From positions 62,001 to 126,000 of the forward strand of contig CAVQBL010000007.1 of the NCBI GenBank assembly GCA_963710715.1: 64,000 bases of DNA, given 5' to 3'. Source of the stretch: CAVQBL01 sp963710715. GTDB lineage: Bacteria; Pseudomonadota; Gammaproteobacteria; DSM-16500. Of the stretch, positions 33,896-43,298 are shown piece after piece. A program made the position numbers and the translations under genes. How positions within the stretch are numbered: the stretch's first letter is position 1; each line of letters opens with the position of its first letter. A model generated the notes under the pieces. It did not search any database and was not told the origin of the DNA. It worked only from the letters and a program-made list of their open reading frames with translations.

Positions 33896-36547
33896 ATGCA
33901 TGAACAAAAACGAGTCGTAATAGAAAAAAAAGAAGAAAAAACCATTCCTTCCTATCCGCCAATGCCTTTGAAGCCGGAGGCGTTTAAGCGGCCAATTGAA
34001 GTCAAAGAATCTGAAATTGAGCGTCAGGCATTTCTTCGCAAGATTTATCGAGAAGATGAACCTGAATATAAATTTAATGATTGCTACAAGGATCAAATAA
34101 AAACATTATGCGAACATTTTTATAAACTTGCTAAACCTAAAGTTGATGTAGAAAACCTTTCACAGATTACGAGCTTTCCTCAACATCTTTTTGGGCTCAT
34201 TCAAAGCGATCCAAGCACTACACCATTTGCTGATATTAAAGCTATTCTAGAAAAAATTGTTTATCTCATTGAAAAAAAACCAGCGGATGAAAAAGATGCT
34301 GAGGAAATTGAATTACATAAAAAAATGGTTTTAGAAATGATGCTGCCTTATTTGCGCGTATGCAACACCGGCACAATGGGACACCTTGATTTTGCTTATC
34401 AATATTTAACCGGTGGCGACACATTAGAAGATGTGTGGTCTGAGCTGCGCACAGATTTAATCACGGAATTTGGTTATAAACATATTAGAGAACATAAAAA
34501 AGAAATTAAAGAGGGAAATGAAATGCATGTTCCCAATGTGCTGCGCAATTTTGCGCAGCAAAAAAATTGGAACATCAAATCAGAGATGGGAAAAATCGAC
34601 GATCATTTTAAAAAACTGACGCTTATTACATCGGATGTTTTCAATAAACTAGAATCGACTGTTTTAGATAGTTATCAATTAAGAAGCATGGCTGATAGCG
34701 CAGAGAAAAAATTCGAACAATTGCTTAAAAGAAATTACGAAGGTAAATATCCATGGGAGGAAAACCATGACTGGACCGATTATCAAGCTGAAATATTTTT
34801 ATGCGCACAAGAATGTTTAAAAAAAATGGGGTTTGCTATTGCAGCGGGAGAATTATTTGAAAAAAAAGACGATGATACTAAAATACGAATACGCTTCACA
34901 CCGCTTTTTTTCAAACAAGTTTTTTGGCGATATTGTCAACGCAACGACCGCTATGTAGATCAAACGAGTTGGCAAGAAGAAAAAGGTGTTTTTGCCAATT
35001 ATCGTTTAATGCGTGCTAAAGCAGCGGCTTTCACAGATCTTGCTTGGATAGAAGATAAGGAAGGTAATGTCATTTCGTTTGACCGATTACCACCTGAAGA
35101 GCAAATGCCTTACCTCATTTATTCTGTAGTCAACTTTGATTTTCCAGATCGATTTAATTTGCTACAGCCTTCACCAACGCTGGATATTTTTAAAGAGAAA
35201 AAAGATTTAGTTGCATTAGCTAAAGCGATTGAAACACAAAATCAATTTCATAGACATGCGGGATTATTTAAAGCTATTTTAAGAAAATATCCTGATAAAT
35301 TAGCTTATATGCTTAACGCATTGTCCTTTGAAAGTGTTTCTAAAATATTAGACGCGATTGAATTTGATTTTTGTTATCTGCATCTAAAAGATGAGATGCA
35401 TGAGGCAATGCTTAAGCTTTTACCTGTGGAAGTAGGTCTAGGGCTGAAAATGGCAGATTTAAATAAGAATCGGGAAATATTTGAAAATTATCAAAAAGAA
35501 TATACGGGCGTTGACTCACCCATTCCTTATTTTGCACTGCTCAATCTAGCTTCTGTTAAAAAAGATGATGATCAATTTATTTATAAGATGTATTTGCAAA
35601 GGTATTTTCCAGTAGATTTCCAAAAAGTAGCTGCTGAGGAAAAAGCGGATTATGCGAAGGCATTTATAGCAGCAAATAAAAGCTTTATCTCGCGCTTTGA
35701 CGAGAAACAAAAAGAATTATGGCTACAGGTTGTGAGTGGCAGTAAGTACATGACATTAAAAGATGCTGTAAGTATGTGCAAATGGCTGCATCTTTTTCAA
35801 CACCGTGGTCTGTTAACACATTTTTACCGTGAAGCAGTTAAAGAATGGAAAGTAGGCCGAGGTTTATATGCAGCGCCGCCACTTTATTGGGCTGTGCTTT
35901 TTAACCAAGCAGCTGATATAGATGCGTTACTGAGTGTTAAAGATACTCAAGTGAACAAGGCGTGTAATGATGGTGAGACAGCGCTTCACGCTGCAGCTTG
36001 GAACGGGTTAATTAAGGCGGTTGAAAAGCTGCTAGATCGTGGCGCCAATGCAAATGCAGCAATGAATAATGGCGCAACACCGCTTTATTTTGCAGCTCAA
36101 AATGGCCATCTTGATACTGTGCGTTTGTTGCTTGAGAATCGTGCCAATGTAAATGCAGCAAAGAATGATGGTGCAACACCGCTTTATATTGCAGCTCAAA
36201 ATGGCCATCTTGATACTGTGCGCTTGCTGCTTGAAAATCACGCCAATGTAAACGCAGCAATGAATGATGGTGCAACACCGCTTTATATTGCAGCTCAAAA
36301 TGGCCATCTTGAGACTGTGCGTTTGCTGCTTGAGTATCACGCCAATGTAAATGCAGCAATGAATAATGGTATAACACCGCTTTTTGTTGCAGCTCAAGAA
36401 GGCCATCTTGATACTGTGCGTTTGCTGCTTGAGTATCACGCCAATGTAAATGCAGCAATCAATGATGGTACAACACCGCTTTTTGTTGCAGCTCAAGAAG
36501 GCCATCTTGATACTGTGCGCTTGCTGCTGAGAATCGTGCCAATGTAA
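33896..36547 (+). CDS. Giant ankyrin-repeat protein, first part (ends at a frameshift)
   Basis: An 883-codon frame. Residues 1-345 are an unrecognised charged domain; residues 350-660 another unrecognised domain (FANYRLMRAKAAAF, FDFPDRFNLLQPSPTLDIF, MCKWLHLFQHRGLLTHFY); residues 670-883 are ankyrin repeats of 33 residues encoded by 99-bp units that are nearly identical in DNA (NGATPLYIAAQNGHLDTVRLL). At about 36528 one T of TTGCTGCTTGAG is missing, so the frame ends early in IVPM. Without it translation would continue to 38535 as about 1546 residues. Probably a host-directed effector, by analogy with ankyrin proteins of Legionellales. Confidence 0.8.
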   Translation: MHEQKRVVIEKKEEKTIPSYPPMPLKPEAFKRPIEVKESEIERQAFLRKIYREDEPEYKFNDCYKDQIKTLCEHFYKLAKPKVDVENLSQITSFPQHLFGLIQSDPSTTPFADIKAILEKIVYLIEKKPADEKDAEEIELHKKMVLEMMLPYLRVCNTGTMGHLDFAYQYLTGGDTLEDVWSELRTDLITEFGYKHIREHKKEIKEGNEMHVPNVLRNFAQQKNWNIKSEMGKIDDHFKKLTLITSDVFNKLESTVLDSYQLRSMADSAEKKFEQLLKRNYEGKYPWEENHDWTDYQAEIFLCAQECLKKMGFAIAAGELFEKKDDDTKIRIRFTPLFFKQVFWRYCQRNDRYVDQTSWQEEKGVFANYRLMRAKAAAFTDLAWIEDKEGNVISFDRLPPEEQMPYLIYSVVNFDFPDRFNLLQPSPTLDIFKEKKDLVALAKAIETQNQFHRHAGLFKAILRKYPDKLAYMLNALSFESVSKILDAIEFDFCYLHLKDEMHEAMLKLLPVEVGLGLKMADLNKNREIFENYQKEYTGVDSPIPYFALLNLASVKKDDDQFIYKMYLQRYFPVDFQKVAAEEKADYAKAFIAANKSFISRFDEKQKELWLQVVSGSKYMTLKDAVSMCKWLHLFQHRGLLTHFYREAVKEWKVGRGLYAAPPLYWAVLFNQAADIDALLSVKDTQVNKACNDGETALHAAAWNGLIKAVEKLLDRGANANAAMNNGATPLYFAAQNGHLDTVRLLLENRANVNAAKNDGATPLYIAAQNGHLDTVRLLLENHANVNAAMNDGATPLYIAAQNGHLETVRLLLEYHANVNAAMNNGITPLFVAAQEGHLDTVRLLLEYHANVNAAINDGTTPLFVAAQEGHLDTVRLLLRIVPM

Positions 36548-36767
36548 ACGCAGCAAGGAATAATGGTATAACACCGCTTTATATTGCAGCTCACGATGGC
36601 CATCTTGAGATTGTGCGCTTATTGCTTGCAAAGGGTGCCGACATAAATACAACTTGGCATGAAAAAACTTGTTTCCAAGCGGCAAAAACCCCAGAAATTA
36701 AAAAATTGCTCTTGGCTGCAGAGCTCAAGCTAGAGCTAGAGCTAAAGAGTCATCTGGCAACTGAATC
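34943..36767 (+). repeat. 1.8-kb intragenic tandem duplication, first unit
   Basis: Begins at the codons for NDRYVDQTSWQEEK and ends after ELKSHLATES. The next base starts the second unit (36768 to about 38290, NDRYVGKTRWQEEK). The first unit has seven ankyrin repeats, the second four; the 297-base difference equals three 99-bp repeats. Confidence 0.85.
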
Positions 36768-38535
36768 AAATGACCGTTATGTAGGTAAAACACGTTGGCA
36801 AGAAGAAAAAAGTGTTTTTGCCAATTATCGTTTAATGCATGCTAAAGCAGAGGATCTTGCATTGATAGTAGATACGGAAGGTAATGTTATTTCATTTGAC
36901 CGCCTGTCGCGTGAAGAACAAATGGGTTATTTTATTTATTCTACAGTCAACTTTGATTTTCCAGATCGATTTAATTTGCTACAACCTTCACCAACACTGG
37001 ATATTTTTAAAGAGGAAAAAGATTTAGTTGCATTAGCTAAAGCGATTGAAACACAAAGTCAATTTCACAGACATGCGGGATTATTTAAAGCTATTTTAAG
37101 AAAATATCCTCATAAATTGGCATATATGCTTAACGCATTGTCCTTGGAAAGTGTTTCAAAAGTACTCGATGTAATTGAATTTGACTTTTGCTCTCTACAT
37201 CCCAAAGATGAGATGAACAAATCGATGCTTGACTTAATCTATCGTGTAGAAGAAGAAAAACTAGGATCTGAAATAGCATCCCGCTTGAATAAAAACCGGG
37301 AAAGATTTAAAAATTATCAAAGAGAATACACGCTTAATAGCGTTGACCCACCTATTCCTTATCTTGCACTGGTCGATTCAGCTTCTGTTAAAAAAGATGA
37401 TGATCAATTTATTTATAAGATGTATTTGCAAAGGTATTTTCCAGTAGATTTCCAAAAAGTAGCTGCTGAGGAAAAAGCGGATTATGCGAAGGCATTTATA
37501 GCAGCAAATAAAAGCCTTGTCTCGCGCTTTAACGAGAAAGAAAAAGAATTATGGCTACGGGTAGTGAGTGGCAGTAAGAACATGACATTAGAAGATGCTG
37601 TAAGTATGTGCAAATGGCTGCATCTTTTTCAACACCGTGGTCTGTTAACACATTTTTACCATGAAGCAGTTAAAGAATGGGAAGTAGGCCGAGGTTTATA
37701 TGCAGCGCCGCCACTTTATTGGGCTGTGCTTTTTAACCAAGCAGCTGATATAGATGCGTTACTGAGTGTTAAAGATACTCAAGTGAACAAGGCGTGTAAT
37801 GATGGTGAGACAGCGCTTTACGCTGCAGCTTGGCACGGGTTAATTAAGGCGGTTGAAAAGCTGCTAGATCGTGGCGCCAATGCAAATGCAGCAATGAATA
37901 ATGGCGCAACACCGCTTTATTTTGCAGCTCAAAATGGCCATCTTGATACTGTGCGCTTGCTGCTTGAGAATCGTGCCAATGTAAATGCAGCAATGAATGA
38001 TGGTACAACACCGCTTTATATTGCAACTCAAAAAGGCCATCTTGATACTGTGCGTTTGCTGCTTGAGTATCACGCCAATGTAAATGCAGCAAAGAATAAT
38101 GGTGCAACACCGCTTTATATTGCAGCTTATAATGGCCATCTTGAGACTGTGCGTTTGCTGATTGAAAAAGGTGCCGATATAAAGACAACTTGGCATGAAA
38201 AAACTTGTTTCCAAGCGGCAAAAACCCCAGAAATTAAACAATTGCTTTTGGCTGCAGAGCTCAAGCTAGAATTAAAAAAACTCATGCCATCTGAATCAAA
38301 AGAAAGCTCAACTGGCTTTTTTTCTTCTAAAAACATAAGTGAAAAACAAATACAAAGCATACAAATATTAGTGAGATATCTTGAAGGCAATGTAAAAGAA
38401 GATTTCTCATGCTTAGATGAGCAATTTCAATTTCGTAAAACGTTAAAAGATCAGCCGTGGAAGAGAATTTATGAAAAAACAGCTAGTCTTGTAGAAGGCT
38501 TACCTAGAAAAGTATTACGATTCTTAGGTTTATGA
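36613..38535 (+). CDS. Giant ankyrin-repeat protein, second part (duplicated module)
   Basis: A 640-codon frame opened here by an internal GTG; it is really the continuation of the gene at 33896 after the frameshift. It starts in the last ankyrin repeat of the first array, passes KTPEIKKLLLAAELKL, then repeats the middle domain and a second ankyrin array of four units. The middle domain is about 90% identical to residues 350-660 of the first part. The tail after 38290 (SESKESSTGFFSSKN to the end) is unique and is probably the original C-terminus. Whether it is translated on its own is unknown. Confidence 0.75.
   Translation: MRLLLAKGADINTTWHEKTCFQAAKTPEIKKLLLAAELKLELELKSHLATESNDRYVGKTRWQEEKSVFANYRLMHAKAEDLALIVDTEGNVISFDRLSREEQMGYFIYSTVNFDFPDRFNLLQPSPTLDIFKEEKDLVALAKAIETQSQFHRHAGLFKAILRKYPHKLAYMLNALSLESVSKVLDVIEFDFCSLHPKDEMNKSMLDLIYRVEEEKLGSEIASRLNKNRERFKNYQREYTLNSVDPPIPYLALVDSASVKKDDDQFIYKMYLQRYFPVDFQKVAAEEKADYAKAFIAANKSLVSRFNEKEKELWLRVVSGSKNMTLEDAVSMCKWLHLFQHRGLLTHFYHEAVKEWEVGRGLYAAPPLYWAVLFNQAADIDALLSVKDTQVNKACNDGETALYAAAWHGLIKAVEKLLDRGANANAAMNNGATPLYFAAQNGHLDTVRLLLENRANVNAAMNDGTTPLYIATQKGHLDTVRLLLEYHANVNAAKNNGATPLYIAAYNGHLETVRLLIEKGADIKTTWHEKTCFQAAKTPEIKQLLLAAELKLELKKLMPSESKESSTGFFSSKNISEKQIQSIQILVRYLEGNVKEDFSCLDEQFQFRKTLKDQPWKRIYEKTASLVEGLPRKVLRFLGL
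36768..38290 (+). repeat. 1.8-kb intragenic tandem duplication, second unit
   Basis: Second copy of the module at 34943-36767, directly abutting it and shorter by three ankyrin repeats. Several stretches, such as that encoding KKDDDQFIYKMYLQRYFPVD, are identical in both copies, so the duplication is recent or maintained by conversion. Confidence 0.85.
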
Positions 38536-38574
38536 GATAACTGCTCTACATATTACATATAAACGGGATTTATT

Positions 38575-39204
38575 ATGCACGCCATGCTTTTAGAAAAAAT
38601 AGGCGATAAATTAAAATACGTCGAATTACCTATTCCAACAGCAAGTCCTAATGAAATTTTAATCAAAGTTCACGCGTGCGGAATTTGTCGAACCGATTTA
38701 CATGTTGTTGATGGTGATTTGAAATATCCTAAACTTCCCATTATTCCTGGACATCAGATCGTGGGAACGGCCACCAAGCTAGGCAAACAAGTAAAAAATT
38801 TTCATGTTGGACAGCGCGTAGGTGTTCCATGGTTAGGAAGTAGTTGTGGACATTGTTCTTATTGTGAATCTGCTCGAGAAAATCTTTGTGATGCGGCAGG
38901 TTATACTGGATATCAAATTAATGGTGGCTTTGCAGAATATTGTGTTGCCGATGCACGTATGAGTGATATTCCCAGTTTTCCTTATGAAATTCTTTGGGGG
39001 GAACGTACGCTTTGTTCAGTAGCGAATTTAACACGTCTTGATGGAGAAGAATTTTTAGCACTCGCACCGCAAATTCCGATCAAAACAGAAGTACACACTT
39101 ATCCACTCAAAAAAGCCAATAAAGCATTGGATGATTTGCGTAACGGTCGGTTTACGGGTGCTGGCGTTATTGAAAATAAAAAGCAGGACGCCTTAAGTAA
39201 TTAA
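38575..39204 (+). pseudogene. Zinc alcohol dehydrogenase with cofactor domain deleted in frame
   Basis: A 209-codon frame. Residues 1-130 are the GroES-like catalytic domain with zinc ligands (HACGICRTDLHVV, IPGHQIVG, GSSCGHCSYCESARENLC). At VADAR-MSDIPSFPY (junction about 38958-38960) the frame passes directly to the C-terminal segment typical of adh_fam_2 proteins (SDIPSFPYEILWGER, ANLTRLDGEEFL, GRFTGAGVIENK). Full-length relatives are about 330 residues, so about 120 residues, the NAD-binding Rossmann domain, are missing. The product cannot be a normal dehydrogenase. Confidence 0.8.
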
Positions 39205-39391
39205 AAGATTATTAACTTAATTGGAGTCGGATGCCATGCACTAAACACCTCACTCACGGTGAGCTTGCATCCTACATTACAACCAAACACTCTCCAATAG
39301 GTTAAATTTTTCAATCTAATAAAAAGGACCTAAGTCGTCCCACTATTTAATTATAGCACAAAAATTGAACAGACTAAGATATTGATTTATT

Positions 39392-39476
39392 GAGCAATCC
39401 AGGGGAACGTTGTCATGCTGCCTGGATTGCCACGCCTCACATAAAGCTAAAGCGTGAGGCTCGCAATGACGAGGTC
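39392..39476. repeat. GTCATTGCGAG-type dispersed repeat, partial
   Basis: Contains AGCAATCCAGG, CCTGGATTGC, the CCTCAC...GTGAGG hairpin and CTCGCAATGACGAGG, as in the core of family A, but lacks the GTAACTATTC ends. The rest of 39205-39487 shows no gene. Confidence 0.65.
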
Positions 39477-39487
39477 TGCGATTTATT

Positions 39488-40378
39488 TTAATAATTTCTT
39501 TCTATTATATATGCAGATAACGCTTTCAATTTTTCTGTATTTATCCCAGTTTTATCTAAGTAAATCAGTGCTTTTCGATAAAGGGATTGTTCTTTTTGCT
39601 TTGCTTTTGCCATACCAACTAAAACAGGATAAATAGGCTTATTTCTTGTAATATCAGCCCCTTGCGTTTTTCCTAGAGTTTTTGTGTCTGATTTAATACC
39701 GATAATATCGTCATGAATTTGGAATGCTAAACCTATGTTTTCACTAAATTGAGCTAAATTATGCAGAATTTTTTTATTGCGAGAATTTGCAGCGAGAGCG
39801 CTGAGTATTATACTCGCACGTAATAAACATCCCGTTTTGAGCTTGTACATAGCGGTTAATTTTTTTAAAGAAACGGATTGGCCTTCCATTTTGATATCAA
39901 GTTCTTCTCCACCAATCATTCCCATGGATCCTATCGAGCTCGCTATTAATTGAATCATTTCTAATATTGAAGAAGCGGGTACATCTTTTTTATTAAGAGT
40001 AGACAATATTTCAAATGCTAAACTTTGCAAAGCATTGCCTGCCAAAATAGTAGTTGCTTCGCCAAATACTTTATGACAAGTCGGTTTTCCACGTCGCAAG
40101 TCATCATTATCGAGAGCGGGTAAATCGTCATGAATGAGAGAATAAGCATGAATCATTTCAATTGCAGCAGCAATATTGTTAAGAAGAGAGGGTTTAGCAT
40201 TTAATGCTTCTCCTGTTGCAAAGATAAACGCAGAACGTAAGCGTTTTCCGCCATTTAAAACAGCATAATGCATGGCTTGATGCAGTTGGCGAGGTTCTTT
40301 GTTGAGAGATGGTAAATTTTTTTTGAGCGTGAGAATGACACGATGTTGACACTGTTTAATATAAGTTTGAATGTCCAT
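39488..40378 (-). CDS. ispA: Farnesyl (polyprenyl) diphosphate synthase
   Basis: A 296-residue prenyltransferase that condenses IPP with DMAPP and GPP. The first Asp-rich motif is IHDDLPALDNDDLRRGKPT, the second QIHDDIIGIKSDTKTLGK; GGKRLRSAF and GGEELDI are also conserved. The lengths and the two extra residues in the first motif fit short-chain bacterial synthases (IspA). It is not accompanied by xseB or dxs, its frequent neighbours. Supplies farnesyl diphosphate for quinones and undecaprenyl carriers. Confidence 0.9.
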   Translation of the reverse strand: MDIQTYIKQCQHRVILTLKKNLPSLNKEPRQLHQAMHYAVLNGGKRLRSAFIFATGEALNAKPSLLNNIAAAIEMIHAYSLIHDDLPALDNDDLRRGKPTCHKVFGEATTILAGNALQSLAFEILSTLNKKDVPASSILEMIQLIASSIGSMGMIGGEELDIKMEGQSVSLKKLTAMYKLKTGCLLRASIILSALAANSRNKKILHNLAQFSENIGLAFQIHDDIIGIKSDTKTLGKTQGADITRNKPIYPVLVGMAKAKQKEQSLYRKALIYLDKTGINTEKLKALSAYIIERNY

Positions 40379-40394
40379 AGAGCTCTTCTATTGT

Positions 40395-40444
40395 TACGCA
40401 GCACTGGATTGCTTCGTCGTAAAAAGCACTCCTCGCAATGACGG
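40395..40444. repeat. Short GTCATTGCGAG-type repeat
   Basis: CTGGATTGCTTCGTCG and CACTCCTCGCAATGAC match the outer part of the repeat between cydA and cydB. It lies between ispA and the transglycosylase gene. Confidence 0.5.
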
Positions 40445-40459
40445 GAGGACTGAATCAGG

Positions 40460-41638
40460 TTAAGAAGAAATAATATTCTTACCCAGCTGAGCTTTTACTG
40501 CAGATAGTTTATCAGTTGGAACCAACAAAGTGTAAGCTCCTTTATTGGGTACGACAGAGTGACTTCCATGTTTATAATCAGGATTCAAGCTAATTAATGC
40601 TTTGATGTCAATACCCGATGATTTAGCAATGCGTGCCAAGTCAACTGGTTTTTTAATCTTAAGTTCAGTGAAATACTGTGCATTAGTGATAGGTGGTAAT
40701 TTTATGCCGTATTTCTGCGGATTTTTTACAATTTCAGCGACAGCAAGCAATTTGGGTACATAATATTTTGTTTCTTGTGGAACGGGTAATTTCCAAAAGT
40801 CACGGCTGCCAGTGCGGCGTGCAAGAGATCGCATTTTTCCGTGACCGCAATTATATGCGCCAATCGCTAAGTGCCAATTGCCCTTAAAGTTCTTCCCAAG
40901 ATCTTTAAAATAAGCCAGAGCTGCTTTGGTTGACGCGATAACATTGCGGCGACCATCATAATTTGATTTCACTTTTACACCCAATTCACGAGCAGTTGTT
41001 GGCATGAGTTGCCAAAGGCCAGTTGCACCTGCGCTTGAATGGTCGTTAGGATTATATTCACTTTCAATAACAGGGATTAATGCTATTTCTGCAGGTAATC
41101 CCTTTGCTTTTGTTTGATTATGAATAAAATAAATATAGGGACTTGCTGCTTTTAAAATACTGTAAAACTTGGCTTGATCAGCAAGTAACTTGCGGATTTC
41201 AGCTTTAACTCGCGCAGACTGAGCCTTACGATCTAAGTTAAATTCACGACTGAGTGTTGTCCAGATAGATTCAGTAGGCTGCTTAGCAGGAGAGCTTTTA
41301 GGAGTCTCTTTTGTAGCAGGAGCGATTTTTATAGGTGGCGTGCTCTGAGTGGGTGCCACTGATAAGGTATTAGTTTTTTGCGTAGCAACTGAAACGACAG
41401 GTGCAGTGGTTTCTGCCAAAGCTGAAACTTTGGTTGAGGTCGCTGCATGCAAATCTGGTTTCTGTAATAATGTTAGACGAGGAAAATCTAATCCTGATGC
41501 TAACTCCAAAGATTGGATTGCAGGGATTGCTATCGTTATACCCGTAACTTCAGTGTTATTACTATTCCAAGTGATTAAAAGGCTACAACTCAAGACAGCT
41601 AAAACTACTAATTTTGACTTTCTGATTAATAATTGCAT
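40460..41638 (-). CDS. Membrane-bound lytic transglycosylase (MltD-like) with LysM
   Basis: A protein of about 392 residues. An N-terminal hydrophobic signal (VVLAVLSCSLLITW) is followed by a low-complexity Pro/Thr/Lys linker (to about 125), the SLT domain with catalytic Glu in PVIESEYNPNDHSSAGATG and LWQLMPTTARELG, IGAYNCGHGKM, and a C-terminal LysM-like module (IAKSSGIDIKALISLNPDY). It would cleave peptidoglycan in the periplasm. ATG 41638 is preferred; a GTG at 41674 adds 12 residues but has poor ribosome spacing. Confidence 0.87.
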   Translation of the reverse strand: MQLLIRKSKLVVLAVLSCSLLITWNSNNTEVTGITIAIPAIQSLELASGLDFPRLTLLQKPDLHAATSTKVSALAETTAPVVSVATQKTNTLSVAPTQSTPPIKIAPATKETPKSSPAKQPTESIWTTLSREFNLDRKAQSARVKAEIRKLLADQAKFYSILKAASPYIYFIHNQTKAKGLPAEIALIPVIESEYNPNDHSSAGATGLWQLMPTTARELGVKVKSNYDGRRNVIASTKAALAYFKDLGKNFKGNWHLAIGAYNCGHGKMRSLARRTGSRDFWKLPVPQETKYYVPKLLAVAEIVKNPQKYGIKLPPITNAQYFTELKIKKPVDLARIAKSSGIDIKALISLNPDYKHGSHSVVPNKGAYTLLVPTDKLSAVKAQLGKNIISS

Positions 41639-41712
41639 CGGGGCATTGTACCCGAAAATGTAGGCTTTGAACACCCCTTTTTGTAAGTTTTTTGCTAGTT
41701 TTAATGCTAACT

Positions 41713-41742
41713 AAATGATTTAATTAGCATTTTTTTCGCCCC
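41713..41742 (+). terminator. Hairpin followed by T-tract, orientation unexplained
   Basis: AATGCTAA pairs with TTAGCATT around a 13-base loop, followed by TTTTTT on the plus strand. Both neighbouring genes are on the minus strand, so its role is unclear. Confidence 0.35.
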
Positions 41743-41789
41743 ATTTTGACCTTAAAAAAGGGCAATATCAATGAGTTAGAGCGCATTTT

Positions 41790-42839
41790 TTATGTCTCTA
41801 ACGAGCTCATATCAATCACAAAACGATAGTGAACATCCCCTTTTATAGTCCGCTCATAGGCTTCCTTGAGCTTTTGAATAGGAATGATTTCAACGTCAGA
41901 GGTGATATTTTTTTCAGCGCAATAATCCAGCATTTCTTGTGTCTCACGAATACCGCCTATCAGTGAGCCTGCCAGTTGTCTTCTGTTTGTGATGACTGAA
42001 AAGGGTTCAAGCTCGAGAGCTTTTTCTGGAACGCCTACCAATACCATGGTGCCACCTCTGCGCAATAAAGACAGATAAAGATTAGGGTCATGAGGAGCAG
42101 ATACCGTATCAAGAATAAAATCAAAATGATTTGCAAGGGCTTCAAGATTTTTGGGGTCTTTTGTTACAACAAATTTATTCGCTCCTAAACTCCGGGCATC
42201 TTTTTCTTTAGATTTCGAAGTACTGAGTACAGTCACTTCAGCGCCCATAGAAGCAGCCAATTTTACTGCCATGTGACCCAAGCCACCTAAACCAACTATT
42301 CCTACGCGTGTTCCTTTACCCACTTTGTAATGTTTGAGTGGTGAGTAAGTAGTGATACCCGCGCAAAGTAAGGGTGCGACATTTGCTAATGGAAGTTTAG
42401 AAGAAACTTTCAGTACATATTTTTCATCTACAACAATTTGTGATGAATAGCCGCCAAATGTTGGCGTTTTTCCATCTTGTTCAGTACTACTGTAAGTGAG
42501 TGAGAGATGTGTTTCACAAAATTGTTCTTCATCATCTTTACAACTATTGCAAACGCGGCACGAATCAACAAAACAACCCACGCCAACCACATCGTTGACT
42601 TTAAATTTTTTTACCGCTGATCCAATACGTACAACACGTCCTACAATTTCATGTCCTGGGACTAAGGGATAAGTTGAAATTTTCCATTCATTACGTGCCA
42701 TGTGAATATCAGAATGGCAAATGCCACAAAAGAGAATTTTGATGAGTACATCATGAGGACCTAGCTCGCGGCGTTCAAATTTGAAAGGTTCTAAGGGTGA
42801 TGAGGGTCCTTTGGTTGCATATCCGAGAGTGGGTAGCAT
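41790..42839 (-). CDS. NAD(P)-dependent zinc alcohol dehydrogenase (YahK/CAD-like)
   Basis: A 349-residue cytosolic medium-chain dehydrogenase. Zinc ligands: ILFCGICHSDIHMAR, PGHEIVGRV and the structural cluster CRVCNSCKDDEEQFC. The cofactor motif is GIVGLGGLGHMAVKLAA. The match is to the cinnamyl-alcohol/YahK-type aldehyde reductases that usually use NADPH. ATG 42839 with AAGGAG 7 bases upstream is chosen over ATG 42857. Unlike the dehydrogenase at 38575 it is complete. A family B element lies directly upstream. Confidence 0.9.
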   Translation of the reverse strand: MLPTLGYATKGPSSPLEPFKFERRELGPHDVLIKILFCGICHSDIHMARNEWKISTYPLVPGHEIVGRVVRIGSAVKKFKVNDVVGVGCFVDSCRVCNSCKDDEEQFCETHLSLTYSSTEQDGKTPTFGGYSSQIVVDEKYVLKVSSKLPLANVAPLLCAGITTYSPLKHYKVGKGTRVGIVGLGGLGHMAVKLAASMGAEVTVLSTSKSKEKDARSLGANKFVVTKDPKNLEALANHFDFILDTVSAPHDPNLYLSLLRRGGTMVLVGVPEKALELEPFSVITNRRQLAGSLIGGIRETQEMLDYCAEKNITSDVEIIPIQKLKEAYERTIKGDVHYRFVIDMSSLET

Positions 42840-42866
42840 ATTTGATCTCCTTTTCAATGGTGATGT

Positions 42867-43048
42867 TAGAGCTCTTCAGATAATTATTTTGGATTATAGC
42901 GCTCAGATTGCCATTAGATCAATGCGTTCTGATTGAGCAAAAGCGCAGGTGTACTTGCTTGTACATCGAGCTTTTGCGATTGAAGAACGCATTGAGATGA
43001 TGGCAAGATGAGATGCTATAATCCAAAATAATTATCTGAAGAGCTCTA
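42867..43048. mobile_element. Palindromic MITE-like element, family B, copy 1
   Basis: A 182-bp element with perfect 34-bp inverted ends (42867-42900, 43015-43048; TAGAGCTCTTCAGATAATT...). The inner part contains GCGCAGGTGTACTTGCTTG and no gene. TA at each end suits a TA target site. Degenerate relatives are at 50105-50267 and 52600-52634. Confidence 0.85.
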
Positions 43049-43085
43049 GTTAATGGAGGATTTATATTGCAGCAATGGAATTTTT

Positions 43086-43246
43086 GTAACTATTCACGCC
43101 GTCATTGCGAGGAGCGTGCTCTTCGCGACGAAGCAATCCAGTACTGCCTACAACTCATCACCATTCTGGATTGCCGCGCCTCACGTAAAGCTAAAGCGAG
43201 AGGCTCGCAATGACGAGTTCTTTTTGTAGGAATCGTGAATAGTTAC
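43086..43246. mobile_element. MITE-like element, family A, longer variant
   Basis: Ends GTAACTATTCACG and CGTGAATAGTTAC. It contains an additional GTCATTGCGAGGAG...GCAATCCAG segment, giving 161 bp instead of 112. The 8 flanking bases are GAATTTTT (left) and AAATTTTT (right), a 7/8 direct repeat. Confidence 0.8.
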
Positions 43247-43298
43247 AAATTTTTTGCTACCATCTGATGCAACGGTAATATAACAAGGGAGTCACTTC

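Noticed and set aside
36050..36600. Regular 99-bp repeats considered as a CRISPR array
   Set aside because: Units are contiguous, coding and lack variable spacers; they encode 33-residue ankyrin repeats.
36012..36685. Long minus-strand open frames opposite the ankyrin repeats (also 37844-38390)
   Set aside because: They mirror the 99-bp repeats, give His/Tyr/Leu-rich periodic nonsense, and recur in both arrays; they are codon-bias shadows of the ankyrin gene.
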